The notes beneath the pieces are model-generated. The model was not told the origin of the DNA, searched no databases, and was given only the letters and a program-made list of their open reading frames with translations. Both the position numbers and the translations under genes were made by a program. From assembly GCA_004802705.1 (NCBI GenBank), contig SGPL01000203.1, positions 1 through 53,792 of the forward strand: a DNA stretch of 53,792 bases. The letters are read 5' to 3'. The first letter of the stretch is position 1; every line of letters begins with the position of its first letter. This document shows positions 1 through 11,452 of the stretch, piece after piece. Source of the DNA: Bondarzewia mesenterica. Its lineage: Eukaryota > Basidiomycota > Agaricomycetes > Russulales > Bondarzewiaceae.

Positions 1-647
1 AAGACAACTCAAAATAATAGGAATGAAGGTCGCGAAGAGGGGGCCGGCTCCTGAGAAAACTGAAGAAGCGGAGGTATCTTGAATTAATCAAGGTGGGGTG
101 GAAAAACGAAGAGGAATGCGTTCGAGCTTGAAATAAGGTTGAGTGCGGGCGGTGGTAATGCGGGAAGTGAGAGGACGGTGGAAGTCACGAAGAATGGGTC
201 TAACAAAGAGAAAGAATCGGAAGCGTCTTGGTTCAAGTTGGAGCTCGAGGGAAGGGATGACGAGAGGCCAGGCCAGGCTGGACCAGTGATTGATGATACA
301 TGACAGTTAGCCGAAGAAGGATGATTCCATGGTGGAAAGTCCTCCGGGTACGCAACATAGCGGGGAACATTCCAGCAGCAGAGGAATTGAACTGGATGTC
401 ATGAAGGACATCCTGGACGCCGAGGTGGATGCAAGGATGCAAGGATGCAGCCAGTACCAAAATTCAACCGGAACTGACAGTCAACAGGATTCGATCCGCC
501 GTGGCCTCGAGAAAAACAAACGATAAGATGAAATGCACTGTATATGATATGTAGTCAGCGGAATTATTCCCTTACTTGCAGATAATTTGCGTTCTATTTA
601 AAAATCGCGGAGGCCTAGGTGTGTGTGAGTGTAGCGGCATCGCTCCG
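1..647. other. No supportable gene
   Basis: Purine-rich sequence with only short open frames on both strands and no recognisable domain, tRNA or repeat. It may hold the distal end of a neighbouring transcript. Confidence 0.4.
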
Positions 648-1001
648 GACTCAGTGCGCAAAGCGTTCTCGACCTCCACAAGTTGGTAGGTGTGAATTCT
701 GTTCATCCTTGAGCCACAGCGGCCCTGTCGATGTCAGTTCGTACACAGTACCGTGCGCTTCTGTAGATCCGTACCTGAGAAAAGGCTCATCATCTGGACC
801 GTTGTAGTTATGTTTAGCATTTGAAGACAGACGATCCGCCTTGAATGGAAGTGGCCCTGGCGTATTCGCTGTATGCAACTCTACGTATTGGTTATTCGGG
901 CGGATCGAGTCGACCTTGGTCTCTGAATTCGATACGGTGGTCGGAGGTCGGGAATTGACGTACTTCGTGCGAGGGGTCGTTGAAAGAGTGGGCCGTGCAG
1001 A
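648..1001 (-). CDS. Possible 3' coding exon of an unrecognised gene
   Basis: The minus strand is open from 1001 down to a stop at 648-650, after an in-frame stop at 1002-1004. The reading is rich in Ser, Thr, Pro and Asn (it contains SIRPNNQYVEL and PGPLPFKADRLSS). That composition resembles the disordered cytoplasmic tail of a fungal membrane protein. A CT-rich stretch ending in AG lies just upstream on that strand, but its phase does not fit; a later AG at a GCACGAAG context would give an open start. No upstream exon could be joined with confidence, so the gene is partial and unnamed. It could also be a chance open frame. Confidence 0.25.
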
Positions 1002-2167
1002 TCAAGCTAAGGAGAAGGAGAAGGATTCCTGAGACATTCGTACGCATATATCCCCCAAAAGCCCAAAAGTGCGGTTAGAGTATGTGCCGCAGTCTCTGGC
1101 GGCCCGTCGGCGAATACACGAATACACGCAGAGGTAGATGATGGAAGCTGGTCAAGAAAAAATTCCATGGAGAAAAGATGGCAATCCGTGCAGTTCACCT
1201 TCGGGTATTTGTGGAGAGTGGAGAGTCAAGGCGACGCGAGCTGTACCAGAGTCGTCCCATGGCGACGACGTACATACTACTATGGGTTGGGTTCACAGAC
1301 CCCCGGTGGTGGACAAGTTGATGCAGGACGAATCGCGCAAATGCGGAGACTCCGACTCCTCAAAAGGGTGTGCCTAGAGTATGTACTTGCGCTAGCGTCC
1401 TATCTGCAAATGCATGAACACACGCGCTCGCAAACAGGGCCAAGAAAAAAAAAATCATAAAAAAAGGGAAGTCGGCTACCTTTGAACCACTTGACGACTG
1501 GTCGAGAGCAAAGCGACACATGCAGCGACTATGTATGGTCGGCGACTTCGAGCTCACCACACAGAGCGATGGTCTTCTGTGGAGACGCAACGGAGACTAA
1601 CCGGCGCCGTACCATGACGACCCTGTGTGGGATTATTCCGGCAGTGGCTTGGTAGTGGCGAAGCAGAGCTAGTAGCGCGCCGACGAACCGCGCGAATATC
1701 AAGATGGCTGAGTATTCAGTCAAGCACCGCTATTATCATAGCGCCCAACCTGAGTCCAACCACCATACTATACTACTGCAAGCAGCCAGCTAGGAAGACC
1801 TCTAGCGGTGGCTCGCGATGCCAAATCGAGTCATTGCAACAGTACTTGGTGTTGCGCAGAAACTCTATTCGAGAAGAGAACAACCGTGAGTGAGTCGTCA
1901 GTCGATCACAGTGAACGGTAAGGGAGCTTGGGGCCTTTTTTTTTTGGAGGTGAGGATGACGCACCGAAATGTGGGGCAAGGGTGGCTGACGCGCGAACAA
2001 CACAACTACTTACACGTTCAACGCCTTCACCCTTATGATGAACAGAACCCTGTCATCTTTTGATTCGCATCACCACCATCTTGCATTCACCCATCTCTCT
2101 CGCTCACAATCCATAGCCTGCAACAGATCTAGGCAGAAACGCGAAACTAATTACGGTACCAGTATTC
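1002..2167. other. Intergenic, no gene identified
   Basis: Short open frames on both strands without family motifs. The last 130 bases before 2168 would be the promoter and 5' UTR of the next plus-strand gene. A poly-T run lies at 1937-1946. Confidence 0.4.
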
Positions 2168-3775
2168 ATGGCCGTTCACGTTCACGCTCAAGTACGGAAA
2201 CGACGCGGGAACTCCGAGGCGCCTTCCGGTGCTGGTGCACGCTCACAGACTGCGCCAGACGACGACGCATGGGAAGACATATCTGATTCTCGCTCTCCGA
2301 ATGCATCTCAACAGTCTTCTGGCACCGTCACACCGAGAAAGCGACGTCCTGGCGTGCCCAAACAGCGCATCATCGCCATTAATGCCGCAGCCTCCCCTCG
2401 GAAGCACGCCAAGACTCCCACCGTTGGTCTCGTCTCAACTCCCTCTCCATTCGCACCCCCCCAACCTCCCCCACCCTACGCACGCAATATCAAAGCCAGA
2501 GAGTCCACGTTATCCAAAGAGGAGTTGCAAGACGCCTTGTCCTCGGGTGCTTTCAACATCTCAGCGTACATCATCGACGTAATATCGTCCGCGGTCCGAC
2601 TTCTCAAAAAACCCTTCTCCTTCCTCCTCTTCCTCTACATTCTCGCCCTCATTCTCGCCCGCATATCCACCACACTCCGCGCGACTCTCTCCCCTCTCTG
2701 CTTCGTCCCCGGCCTCTCATGGCTCTGCCCGGCTCCGATCGCCCGTACAGACCCAAATGCACCTCCGAGATGGGCGGATTATCCACAACTGGTGAAAATG
2801 CAAAGTGAGACGTTAGAGACATTGCTCGACGAGGCGGTGGATGGTCCGGGGCTTGCGTTGGAGATCAAGAAGGCAGAGATGGCCACGAGCGACCTCGCAT
2901 CGCTCGTTCGCGTCAGTGATCTCACGAGTCGCGATCGTCTGGCGGAGGTATTGGCTGAGTTTGTTCTGGATGCGAGGAAGGCTGGGAGAGGGCTGCAAAG
3001 GTTCAATGCAAAGGTGGATGGTGCTGTCGACAGGTAAGCATAATACACCTCACTCATCCCGCTCTTTCCCTTTCCTATGGTGTTGTTGCAGACTGACTGA
3101 CTGATGGGTGTGCGGATGAGTGTGCTCACGATCAACGATCATGCCCTGCGCGCCATCGAGGCAGCCAATTCTAAATCCTCTGCGGTAGTCCTGCACAGGC
3201 TATGGCCGTTTTCTTCAACCAGTGAGGCAGCTACGAGGGCGGTCGTCACGAGGACCTTCGGTGACGCCATGAACGTGTTATCGACCAGCATGCGACGGCT
3301 GGTCCTCGAAGCCGAAATCTCCCTCGCGGATCTCAACAAACTCGAAGAGCGCCTTTGGACCCTCGCCGAGCTTGTGGCGCGCGAAGACTCGACGCTCTCC
3401 TCGACCCGCGCGGACCTCCTTGCGGACCTCTGGACGCGTCTTGGCGGGAATCGCAAGGTCGTGCGTGGGGTTGAGGGACACATGATGTTGCTCAGGAACG
3501 TAGGCACCTATCGCAAGCGCGCGCTCGCGCATGTGGTCGCTACGCTACACACGCTGGAGGGTATGAGTGAGGATATGGAAGAGTTAAGGGAACGGGTCAC
3601 GGCGCCTGATTTGGTGGGGGACAAGATACCGATTGAGGTTCATATGAAGAGTATTCGGACTGGGTTGGAGAGGTTACAGGAGAGGAGGATTCGAGCTAGG
3701 GAGAGCCAGGATGCTATCGTGAATAGAGTGATGGGAGTGGTGTCGGATGCGAAGACGCCGATTCTGATTGGATAG
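2168..3775 (+). CDS. Membrane-anchored coiled-coil protein, function unknown
   Basis: Two exons, 2168-3033 and 3121-3775, give a 506-residue protein. The intron (3034-3120) has a GTAAGC donor, a CTGAC-rich branch region and an ATGAG acceptor; the nearer GCAG at 3091 is out of frame. Residues 1-110 are a basic Ser/Pro-rich disordered region. Around residues 125-190 two hydrophobic stretches (SFLLFLYILALILA and LSPLCFVPGLSWL) predict membrane insertion. The rest is helical and charged, with heptad-like Leu spacing, and ends in KTPILIG. This is the layout of a membrane protein with a long coiled-coil tail, as seen in conserved basidiomycete proteins of unknown role. No catalytic motif is visible. 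Confidence 0.8.
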
Positions 3776-4367
3776 GAAGCTCGGATTGGATGATTTATTT
3801 GGTGTTTTGTTTCGTTGTTTTCTGGTACTTATCCAAGGTGATCTATTTATAAGTTTCGGTATCGACATATCGAACTTTGAGAGATATGCAATGTGCGCAA
3901 ACCCATCCCCGGTCCCATTTTGTTCTCAAAGCGGCCGGCTTGTTCTGCAGTACTTGTGCTCCAGAGAACCAAGAGTCGTATGGATCATGATGGACATGAG
4001 CACCATGTTGACCTGCGCGCCCCGTGTCTCGCTGACGTGTGAACCAATACCGGGTCCGAGGGTGACATTAAAAGTCTTTCTCGTACACGACGATTCAGAT
4101 CCGCGGTGGCACGTTCGGGCCCACGGTTATATCGTCATCTCACGTTCTGTTTCATTTACAACCTCGCTCTATCCCAACTTGGACTCATTAGGGAAGTATT
4201 GGCCATTCCTGTGGGCACCGACTTGGCGCCGACATGGGATGGCTGCTGCTAGTTGTGTGTGCCAGCACGTCAAATCCACACAGACGCTGACCGTATCATG
4301 ACAGCACCCGGGACATGCCACAGTGCCCTCGTGACTTTTTCGTTTCCTCTGTGCGTCACAGCGGTTT
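3776..4367. other. Intergenic between converging genes
   Basis: 3' flank of the 2168-3775 gene and of the minus-strand gene ending at 4368. The open frame at 3768-4301 on the plus strand has no coding character that I can support. Confidence 0.4.
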
Positions 4368-5136
4368 TCACGCATCGATCTGAAGGGGATCTCCACGAAG
4401 GGTAGCTCGTGCACGATTCAGATTGGGGTCAGATACAGTATGTACCCGCCGGAGGGATCTGAGAGTCCTCGACCAACCGTCCGAGTCGGATGCGCGGTTC
4501 ATGGAGGTATCCGAGGAGGCGTGGCTGTTCTGTCGACATTTTTCCGCGCCAGAATCTTGACTATTTCGGCCTTCTGGTGGCGGTGGCAAGGCAGCCTGCG
4601 GAGCTAGTCAGTCGTGGGTGTCGACGATGGCTGGATTGAATTTTGCAAGGTATGTAACACTGCAATTTTATAAATAAGGACATACCCTGGTTCTCAGCTG
4701 CCAGACTTGGGCCCGAGGTCCATCACCAGCCATCACCCCGCTCAGGGGGGAAAATGAAATGATCATCACCATCGTGAGGAGTAACGGAATGGCTCCGTTA
4801 TCGAGGCAGATTGCTGTCGTTCAAACGTTCATATATCATGATGGCATGACCCGTCAGCGGAATACCGGACCATCCCTCAGCTGCTCAGTAGCGGCACCCA
4901 TCTTGTCAAGGCACCGCATGCATGCATAAATACATATGCTCGTCGGACATTTCCACCATCTATCTGAGTTGAGCATGTACTTACGTTTCTGACGCTGACG
5001 CTGATTCCGTGGGGTTCCTGGGCATCGACACCGTTCTATAGCGCTCATTGGATGGGAACAGTCCGGGGGCAAACGTGCGGGTGATTGAAGCACATGATAG
5101 GATTGGCGCGGCGGGGAAGGGACATGCATGGAGCAT
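4368..5136 (-). CDS. Small three-exon hypothetical protein
   Basis: The proposed exons are 5136-4985, 4740-4686 and 4595-4368, totalling 435 nt and 144 residues. Donors are GTAAGTAC (4984) and GTATGTCC (4685). Acceptors follow a pyrimidine run ending CCCCCCTGAG (4741) and a CTGAC branch ending CCGCAG (4596), and all phases match. The product is rich in Ser, Arg, Asn and Pro: exon 1 ends PTESASASE, exon 3 starts with a PPPPEG segment and carries SDGWSRTLRSLR, and the C-terminus is GDPLQIDA. There is no known domain. The first intron (244 nt) is long for this locus, so another small exon or a start further upstream is possible. It may be an expressed orphan or the 3' part of a larger gene. Confidence 0.45.
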
Positions 5137-6167
5137 TGGACACTCGCAAGGAAGGTAGTAGTATATCAATATCTGCGCAGGCATATGCACACGCTTGGCT
5201 ATTGGGACAGTGTTTTGGCAATTGTTCGATGATGACAGATGCGCGCATGTGATAGGAATATCGACTTTGCATCATCTGAGTAACTAGTACCAGTACTAGC
5301 CTGCTACTAGCGCACGGAGGGCCGTAAGTACGTACCCGAGTGGAGTTAAGTGGATAATTATTACTCAACCTATCAGTGGGCTTGTATATAAGAAAGCCTG
5401 TGTACTGTGCTGGTGAGCACTGTCGGATGGGTGAGAGCATTCGAGGGGATGGTTATAAAGCTAGTATGAAGCTTCCCAGCCGCATCGTTTGGCTCAAGGC
5501 AGGAGGAATGAGATTGCCATAAACAGGAAGTGCGCACCAGATAAGGGAAAGGATGATTTGATAATCAGTGATAAGACAAGTGGGAACCCGGCTAAATGGC
5601 TTGGACAGCGATCCTCTTCTGTTAACAATAGCAATGGGCGCAGCCGTGCTCGCACTCTTTGCCCTCTTCTTGTCCTCCACGTTGTCCTCCTCCGACTCAC
5701 CCTTTTCAAAAAAAATAATTCGGTGCGCCTCCCAACCACGACGCCGTCCGTGTTCAGGTTTCTCTCCGTGCAAGCAGTTCAGTCTGTTTAGCGCTGAAGA
5801 AGTGTTGCGGTATGGAACGGTTTACCCACTCCATGATACGCCCGAATAACCGACTTCATATGGTTTCTCACATGTTCAAATCCATATCTAGTCTCCAGCT
5901 TCATCCCTCGCGCATCCTTGCGGTTTCCTTACATCTCCCACACCAGCCCACGTAGACGACATCCCCTCTCCTTGGTGTACTTTGACTGAGCCGCAGGTAT
6001 GCGTTTTGCATGTGCTAATGAACTATTATGTCCTCAGCTCATTTGGATCTAGACCGCTCGGGCGCGTCTTCTGTCTTTCTTTTGTACGAATCATCGGTTT
6101 GTTCCCAGACTAGGTCGTCGATCGCGTGCATCGTTGATTCCTCGTACGTCACGATCGTCGAGTGTAG
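5137..6167. other. Intergenic; one weak open frame with a membrane-like segment
   Basis: A plus-strand frame at 5568-5849 encodes a hydrophobic stretch (MGAAVLALFALFLSSTL) followed by basic residues and ends FSAEEVLRYGTVY..., which looks like a lone signal-anchor exon. No partner exons were found. The 3' end, before 6168, is the promoter and leader of the PX-PB1 gene. Confidence 0.3.
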
Positions 6168-8882
6168 ATGGAGGGAGGATTCCCTGTGAGTAGTCCGCAT
6201 CTTCTTAAATAAACAGAGGTTCAACATTCTTCGGTGCACAGGTATATGTCCCGGGACAGCACCCTGGTCCTCCCGTCCCAGACGTGAGCGATTTCACGGC
6301 GTTCACTACTCTCCCTGGATACGAATTTGACGCTCTATAGTATTACAAGCGGGCCGTCTACCGCGCTGCGCCTGCCCAATTTCATGTTGAGGTCTTGTCG
6401 CCTGCCAAGATAGGTTAGTTTGACCCTTCATTCCATATATCACACGGTGTGGGGCGCTGATGGGGACGATGCATTGGCTATACCACATAGGCGGGGCATA
6501 TTGCTATGGCATGCGAATAAACCCCATTCACGGGGACGGAGCATCCATCAAGTCCAGCTTCACGATGTCGGATTACATCATCTGGAGGCGGTGGGAAGAC
6601 TGCCTCTGGTTCCAAGACATGCTCGAAATAGAATACGGCATGAAAGCTCGGGAAAAGCGTCAACGGCTCGCAGCAGGGAAGGGTGTGAAGAAGAACGGCA
6701 TGTACATTCACGACCGCGCCGCGTCGTTCGAATCCTTGCCGCCCGGTCCCGATCCGAAGTCCGTATCGAAGGATATTCACGATTATCTGCCGAAGCTCGC
6801 GAAGAAGGGGACGTTGTTCCGTCCCAGCCAATCGACCATCGAGCAGAGGCATAGAGAGTTCTCGGCTCTCATAGAGGCGTTCTTTCGGGACGATGTTCCT
6901 GCGCTCATCTCAGAACTTCGTGAGGACAGAGTCATTCGCGATTTTTTTGGCCATTGGCGGAGGGACCACGACATCGCGCTCAAGAGACAGAACAAAACAT
7001 CAAGGACTTCTCAAGGACTCGGAAACAGCCGCTTTTCTTCGATGTACTTCGCACCCTCTAACATCTCGCTCTCCTTACCAAACTCGTACCCCGACGTTCC
7101 CACTTCCGTGCCCTCGACCCCGATTCTGCCACATTCCTCGGCCTTGCTTTCGAGGCGTGTTCCCGACAACAACGGGAAGTCGGATGCGACTCCCTCCCTG
7201 TACGACTCGGGTATCTCGTTCTATTTTCCACCTTCTTCTGCACCGGCTCGCATGGATGCTTTTGAATCCCAACGCGAATTGGACAGCGAACATACCATCA
7301 AGAAAAAAGGTTCTACGTCCAGCTCCAATTCCTCGTCTTCGTCCTCTGTACCACCTCCGCCGCCGATGCCACAGCAGCAGCAGCAACCGTCGCGTCGGCC
7401 GGGTGCCAGCACGAAAGCGTCACCGAAGAAAAAAAAAATTTGCTATGGAGGATTTCCCCTTGTTTCTTTCCAGCACGACACGCGACGCTCTTCACCCTAA
7501 CAGACCTGCTCAGGCATCTGAGCGACCGGGACCATCTATCAGAGGACTCGAAGCACTCCCTGAAGGTCATGAGCTTGGCTCTTCTCCTGCGAATGAACCG
7601 ATGGAGGACAGGGCCTTGCCTGTGCCTGTCCCACGCAGTCGCTCGAGCTCCAAAGTAGATTCAACCAATCGGAACTGTGTACTTTTCGTGGAATCTGCAG
7701 ATGATATTTCATCGTCGCAAGGTGACTCTATGGTCATCAACCATGAGACAAGTGGAGACGTTTTTTCAGACGTCACCCCCAACCAGTTGCTCTCGCCCGC
7801 AATCCCGAAGGTCATCATGCCAGACGCCAGAGTCTGATCTGAGTACTCGCGCTCGTCCAGGTTCCTCTGGTTCTAACGCTTCTACTGATATCGACATTCC
7901 TTTCGTCGACACGTCCAAATACCCACTTACCCCCCAAAGGACAGATCGATTCTCCGTTCCCGTGTCGGCCGGACTCTATCCACGATTGTCAACCATCAGT
8001 ATGGACTCGATCGAGATCGGAACACCAGCGGAGGAATTTCCCAAGCAGCGTTCTATTTCTCCTCCGAATCTGCCTCCGTTGAGTTCGTCTTTGAGTTCCG
8101 GTCTGCTGCGTTCCGGTCTGTTGCGCTCGCACTCTGCAAGCTCTCGGCGACGACCGCGAAGCTTCAGTCAGCCCCTTCCAGTACCCGAAGAAGAATCATG
8201 GCCGGACCTCGGAGAAGACTTTCTTGAATCGTACATGTCTGACATGGAATTGTCCCAGTCCTTCACAGACTCTGAGTTACCAGAATTCATCGCCAGTCGG
8301 CCTCAAACTCCGAATATCCCTCGCGAACAACCGCAACCACAACAACCGAACAGCGCACCCCCTTCCGCGCGAAGACAGCAAATCTCGATGCCCCTCTCGC
8401 CCGATTACTACCCTCGCCTGCAGCACCGCTACGCCAGCCAATACCATCTCCCATTCACACCACCCCATCCCTGTCCCTCCCTTCCCCTCCCCGAGATACC
8501 ACCTCCCTCTCCAACCCCAACATACTCCTCCTCTTCCACCACCTCCGATGACACCCTCGTCGTCAAAGCCGCATTGGACGACGCCATCGTCGTCTTCCGC
8601 GCGCCACGCGTGATCTCCCTCGCAGACATGCGCAATCGGATTCACGACAAGTTCGCGCGACAAGAAGGCCTCCCACTTTCCGCGCCCTTCTCCATCGCCT
8701 ACCTCCCACCCCTCACTCCAGGCCCCGTCGCCCGCCCGCGCATGAGCTCCATCTCGTCCGTCGGCCCCGCAGATTTTGCCCGCATGCTCACCATCGCGTC
8801 TGAGGACGAGTGGGAGCGCGCAGTGGCGACGTGTGCGGCTAAGCTCGTGCTGCGCGTCGTCCCGGTGTCCCAGGAGAGCTGA
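6168..8882 (+). CDS. PX and PB1 domain scaffold-like protein
   Basis: The start is a very short first exon (6168-6185, MEGGFP), followed by 6242-6283, 6341-6413 and a long exon from 6491. Introns of 56, 57 and 77 nt have matching phases. Residues of about 20-200 form a PX-like phosphoinositide-binding module with the conserved SSFTMSDYIIWRRWEDCL segment. A Ser/Pro/Gln-rich disordered middle follows. The C-terminal 110 residues, from about 8545, resemble a PB1 domain (VVKAALDDAIVVFRAPR), as in Bem1- and Cdc24-type polarity proteins; no SH3 domain was seen. The reading frame changes twice. The first change is at an A10 run (7429-7438). The second lies between 7678 and 7860 and is either one more intron or an indel, so the middle of the model is uncertain. 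Confidence 0.8.
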
Positions 8883-9666
8883 TCCATGCAAATTTCATTT
8901 CATTCCTCTTCGCTGTCTGACCATCGAATTGCTTACGACCCATCACGATCCTGTTCTCTGGAATCCTTTCTTATCTATATATCTTTTTTCGGTTTCCTCA
9001 TCACCTCTTCATATGCATTTTTTTTTCCTATTTCGGATGGATTTGCTGTGTCCTCACTTGTTGTACAGTGGCAGGCTGTATGCTCGTTTGTATGAGACGC
9101 AGGAGCACACTCTTTTTTAAAAACTTCGTTCCTCTCTTTGCTTTACTTGTTGTTGTGTCACTATCTATAACGTTTGCCGGGAGGACCTCAAGAGATCGTG
9201 GAGCTCCCGACGTTTCGTCTTTTCACTGCACTCCGCAGCACTGACACATTCCAAAAGTTACCCCTTCGCATTTTTCGTTCTTCGTTCTGCCAAGCATAAT
9301 CACCAACCATCTCGACAGTATTGCGTGTTGTTCAGTATTCCCTTCGTGTGTAGTGTGGACGTTTTACAGTAAAGCGTGTAGAGTACAGCAGCTGCGTTGG
9401 AACAAAATTTTACTGTACATGATTGCTGCTCGACGCCAGCTAGACGAGGAACAGAAGGTGGGCGCATGACTAGGTACAAGGTGGCGTTTCGCCCGCCGTC
9501 TCGCGCGCACTCTTGATAAACAGATCAGTCAAAATGACAATCAATAAGTTATGTCCTGTGATTATACATAGATAACTCGCTCGAGGCTGCTCGAGCGCGC
9601 GCTGCCTCTCCCCCATTTGCGTCCAGGAACGACAAGGCCGCACATGTCACTGTTACCGAGAACAGT
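8883..9666. other. Convergent intergenic region
   Basis: AT-richer 3' flanks of the PX-PB1 gene and the minus-strand F-box gene. T-rich stretches near 9013-9030 and 9113-9120 could serve 3'-end formation. No gene or repeat was recognised. Confidence 0.45.
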
Positions 9667-11313
9667 CTACAGGACCAACACCGTCACTCGTCCATATCCG
9701 CTCCCCAACGCGACCCTGCCAAGTGCCTCGCTGTAGCATAACGCAGTCCACTGGTCGAACCCCTCTGTGTTCCACCACACGGCCCTGGAGTCCAGGGCTC
9801 GCATGAGATGCAGACTCTCGCGCCCGGACGAAGGGCCCGGCACCTGCGTCTCGGACGCGTGCACATCAAGAGCTGTAAGCCCGCGAGAGCTGGCCGCGCG
9901 CGGCGAGATGAAGGCGAGAGTGCGTGCGCGCCGAGCTGCACGGAAGGACAGCGGAGATGGCCTCGAGGGAGGTGGATGCTGGAGAGCAAGGTGTGTTCTT
10001 GGATAGGACAGGCAACGATAGGGGGGATGGCTCTGAGATGATGGATGTGGCGTGGGCTTTCGGACCAGGGGTCGCCAATCACCATGTGCACCGCAATGCC
10101 GAGGTGGTGCAGCGAGATGTCAGTGGACGATGCTGCGCATGGGGGAGGGTCGATTGTCGCTTCGGGCGTTACGGCCATAGCTTCAACCCAGCCGAAGGAA
10201 GTGTGTGAAAATGGTTTGCATGGAGAGTTGGGTCCCGTGGAATCGATTTGCGTTGGTGGTTCGAGTGCTGGCAGTGTAAAATGGTCTAGGACGTGGGCGC
10301 GGACGACGATTACAGTCTCAGTTTCGGATTCGAGCAGCACTTGCAGCAGCTTGTTCGACTGGACGTGGATGAGAATGTTGGAAAGGAGCACGAATGAATT
10401 GATAAATATACCTTTGATGGTTTCGTGGGATCGGTGGAACTTTCTAGCAATGCGCTGTATCGGGTTCTCCAATCCATGAGAATGGTTTTTGATATGCTGT
10501 CTCCGAAAGCAATCCTATTGCCTCGTAACATTGCGGGCTGCCACTCTGAATCGATGGTGCAAATGGCATCTAATGTCGCATAATTTGCATGCACAATCTG
10601 CAAGGACAGGATTTCAATTTTGAAAGGGCTGAAGAAAATGGAGTAAGTGTGACTACGATTATAGGCAGATCATATAGATCTGGAGACTCACGATCCAGCA
10701 GGACCAACGGACACTGCGATGGTCGCATCGGAGTCTGGATCCGAGTTAATCGTGCAGCCGTTGAGCACAGAGCCACGGGAAGGACTCCATTCGGCTACTC
10801 TATACGCAGGGCCAAACCCGTTCTCTCCGATATTCCAAACGCTGATAGTTGACCAGATCCCTTCGGTGACGATCACGAGATATCTGTCATCATGTCCCGG
10901 CAAAAACTGCACCTCGGATATCGCAGTGCTTTGTGTCACCTGAAAAGTAAAATTATGGAGAGGCGCAGAGGGAACAGGAGCCCACGTCCTCTCAAATCGC
11001 AAAGCTCGCAAGGTGTGATATTCGATCCGCGTCTGATTGAGCGAGGCCAGTTGCGACTCGGCGTATGGAAATGGGAGGTGTCGCCGCAAGACGTGGTTGA
11101 TGCAGGCGATTCGCCAGACTACACGCAATTTCGAGAGGGTATAGAGCCGTCTACAGGTCTGACCTGACGGCACATGAAGGATAGGGAATGAGCATCAGCA
11201 GTGAGGCCGTTGCGTACCTTTCTGCAGTTGACGATGTCGGGTATCGTGAGAGAGGAAAGGATGAGGATGGTAACATCATCGTTCAATCGTTCGAGGAGGT
11301 TTTCTTTTGGCAT
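9667..11313 (-). CDS. F-box protein with a beta-propeller-like body
   Basis: The exons are 11313-11218, 11158-10692, 10628-10412 and 10358-9667, with introns of 53-63 nt and fitting phases. The N-terminus is an F-box (LNDDVTILILSSLTIPDIVN, then CRKTCRRLYTLSKL across the first splice), which would dock on Skp1 of an SCF ubiquitin ligase. The remainder is the long propeller-like region usual for Agaricomycete F-box proteins, ending WTALCYSEALGRVALGSGYG and RVTVLVL. Near 9925 the frame breaks: upstream reads LRCPSVQLGA, downstream ARTLAFISPRAASSRGL, and joining them needs a 2-nt deletion (or 1-nt addition) in a GCGCACGCAC stretch. This is either a sequence error or a lesion in an otherwise intact gene. 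The substrate is unknown. Confidence 0.8.
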
Positions 11314-11452
11314 GATCTCGACCAGAATTCAAAGTTCCGAAAAAGGCTCAGTTCGATAATTAGATGTGACGTTGATGTGACCTAGTACTTACTATGACCG
11401 CGACTGCAGCGCTGAGCGCAGCGTGCAAGAGGGGGACACCCCTTTGCTGTCG
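11314..11452. promoter_or_regulatory. Short divergent promoter region
   Basis: 139 bases separate the start codons of the minus-strand F-box gene and the plus-strand kinase-like gene, so both promoters and 5' leaders must overlap here. I see no clear TATA box. Confidence 0.5.

Noticed and set aside
4169..4414. Minus-strand open frame after the 4368 stop as a further exon
   Set aside because: It reads LPFVEIPFRSMRENRCDAQRK, without supporting splice signals or conservation, and overlaps the chosen last exon in another frame.
8277..8891. Minus-strand open frame of 204 codons
   Set aside because: Antisense of the PB1-containing exon; its composition is typical of a GC-rich shadow frame.
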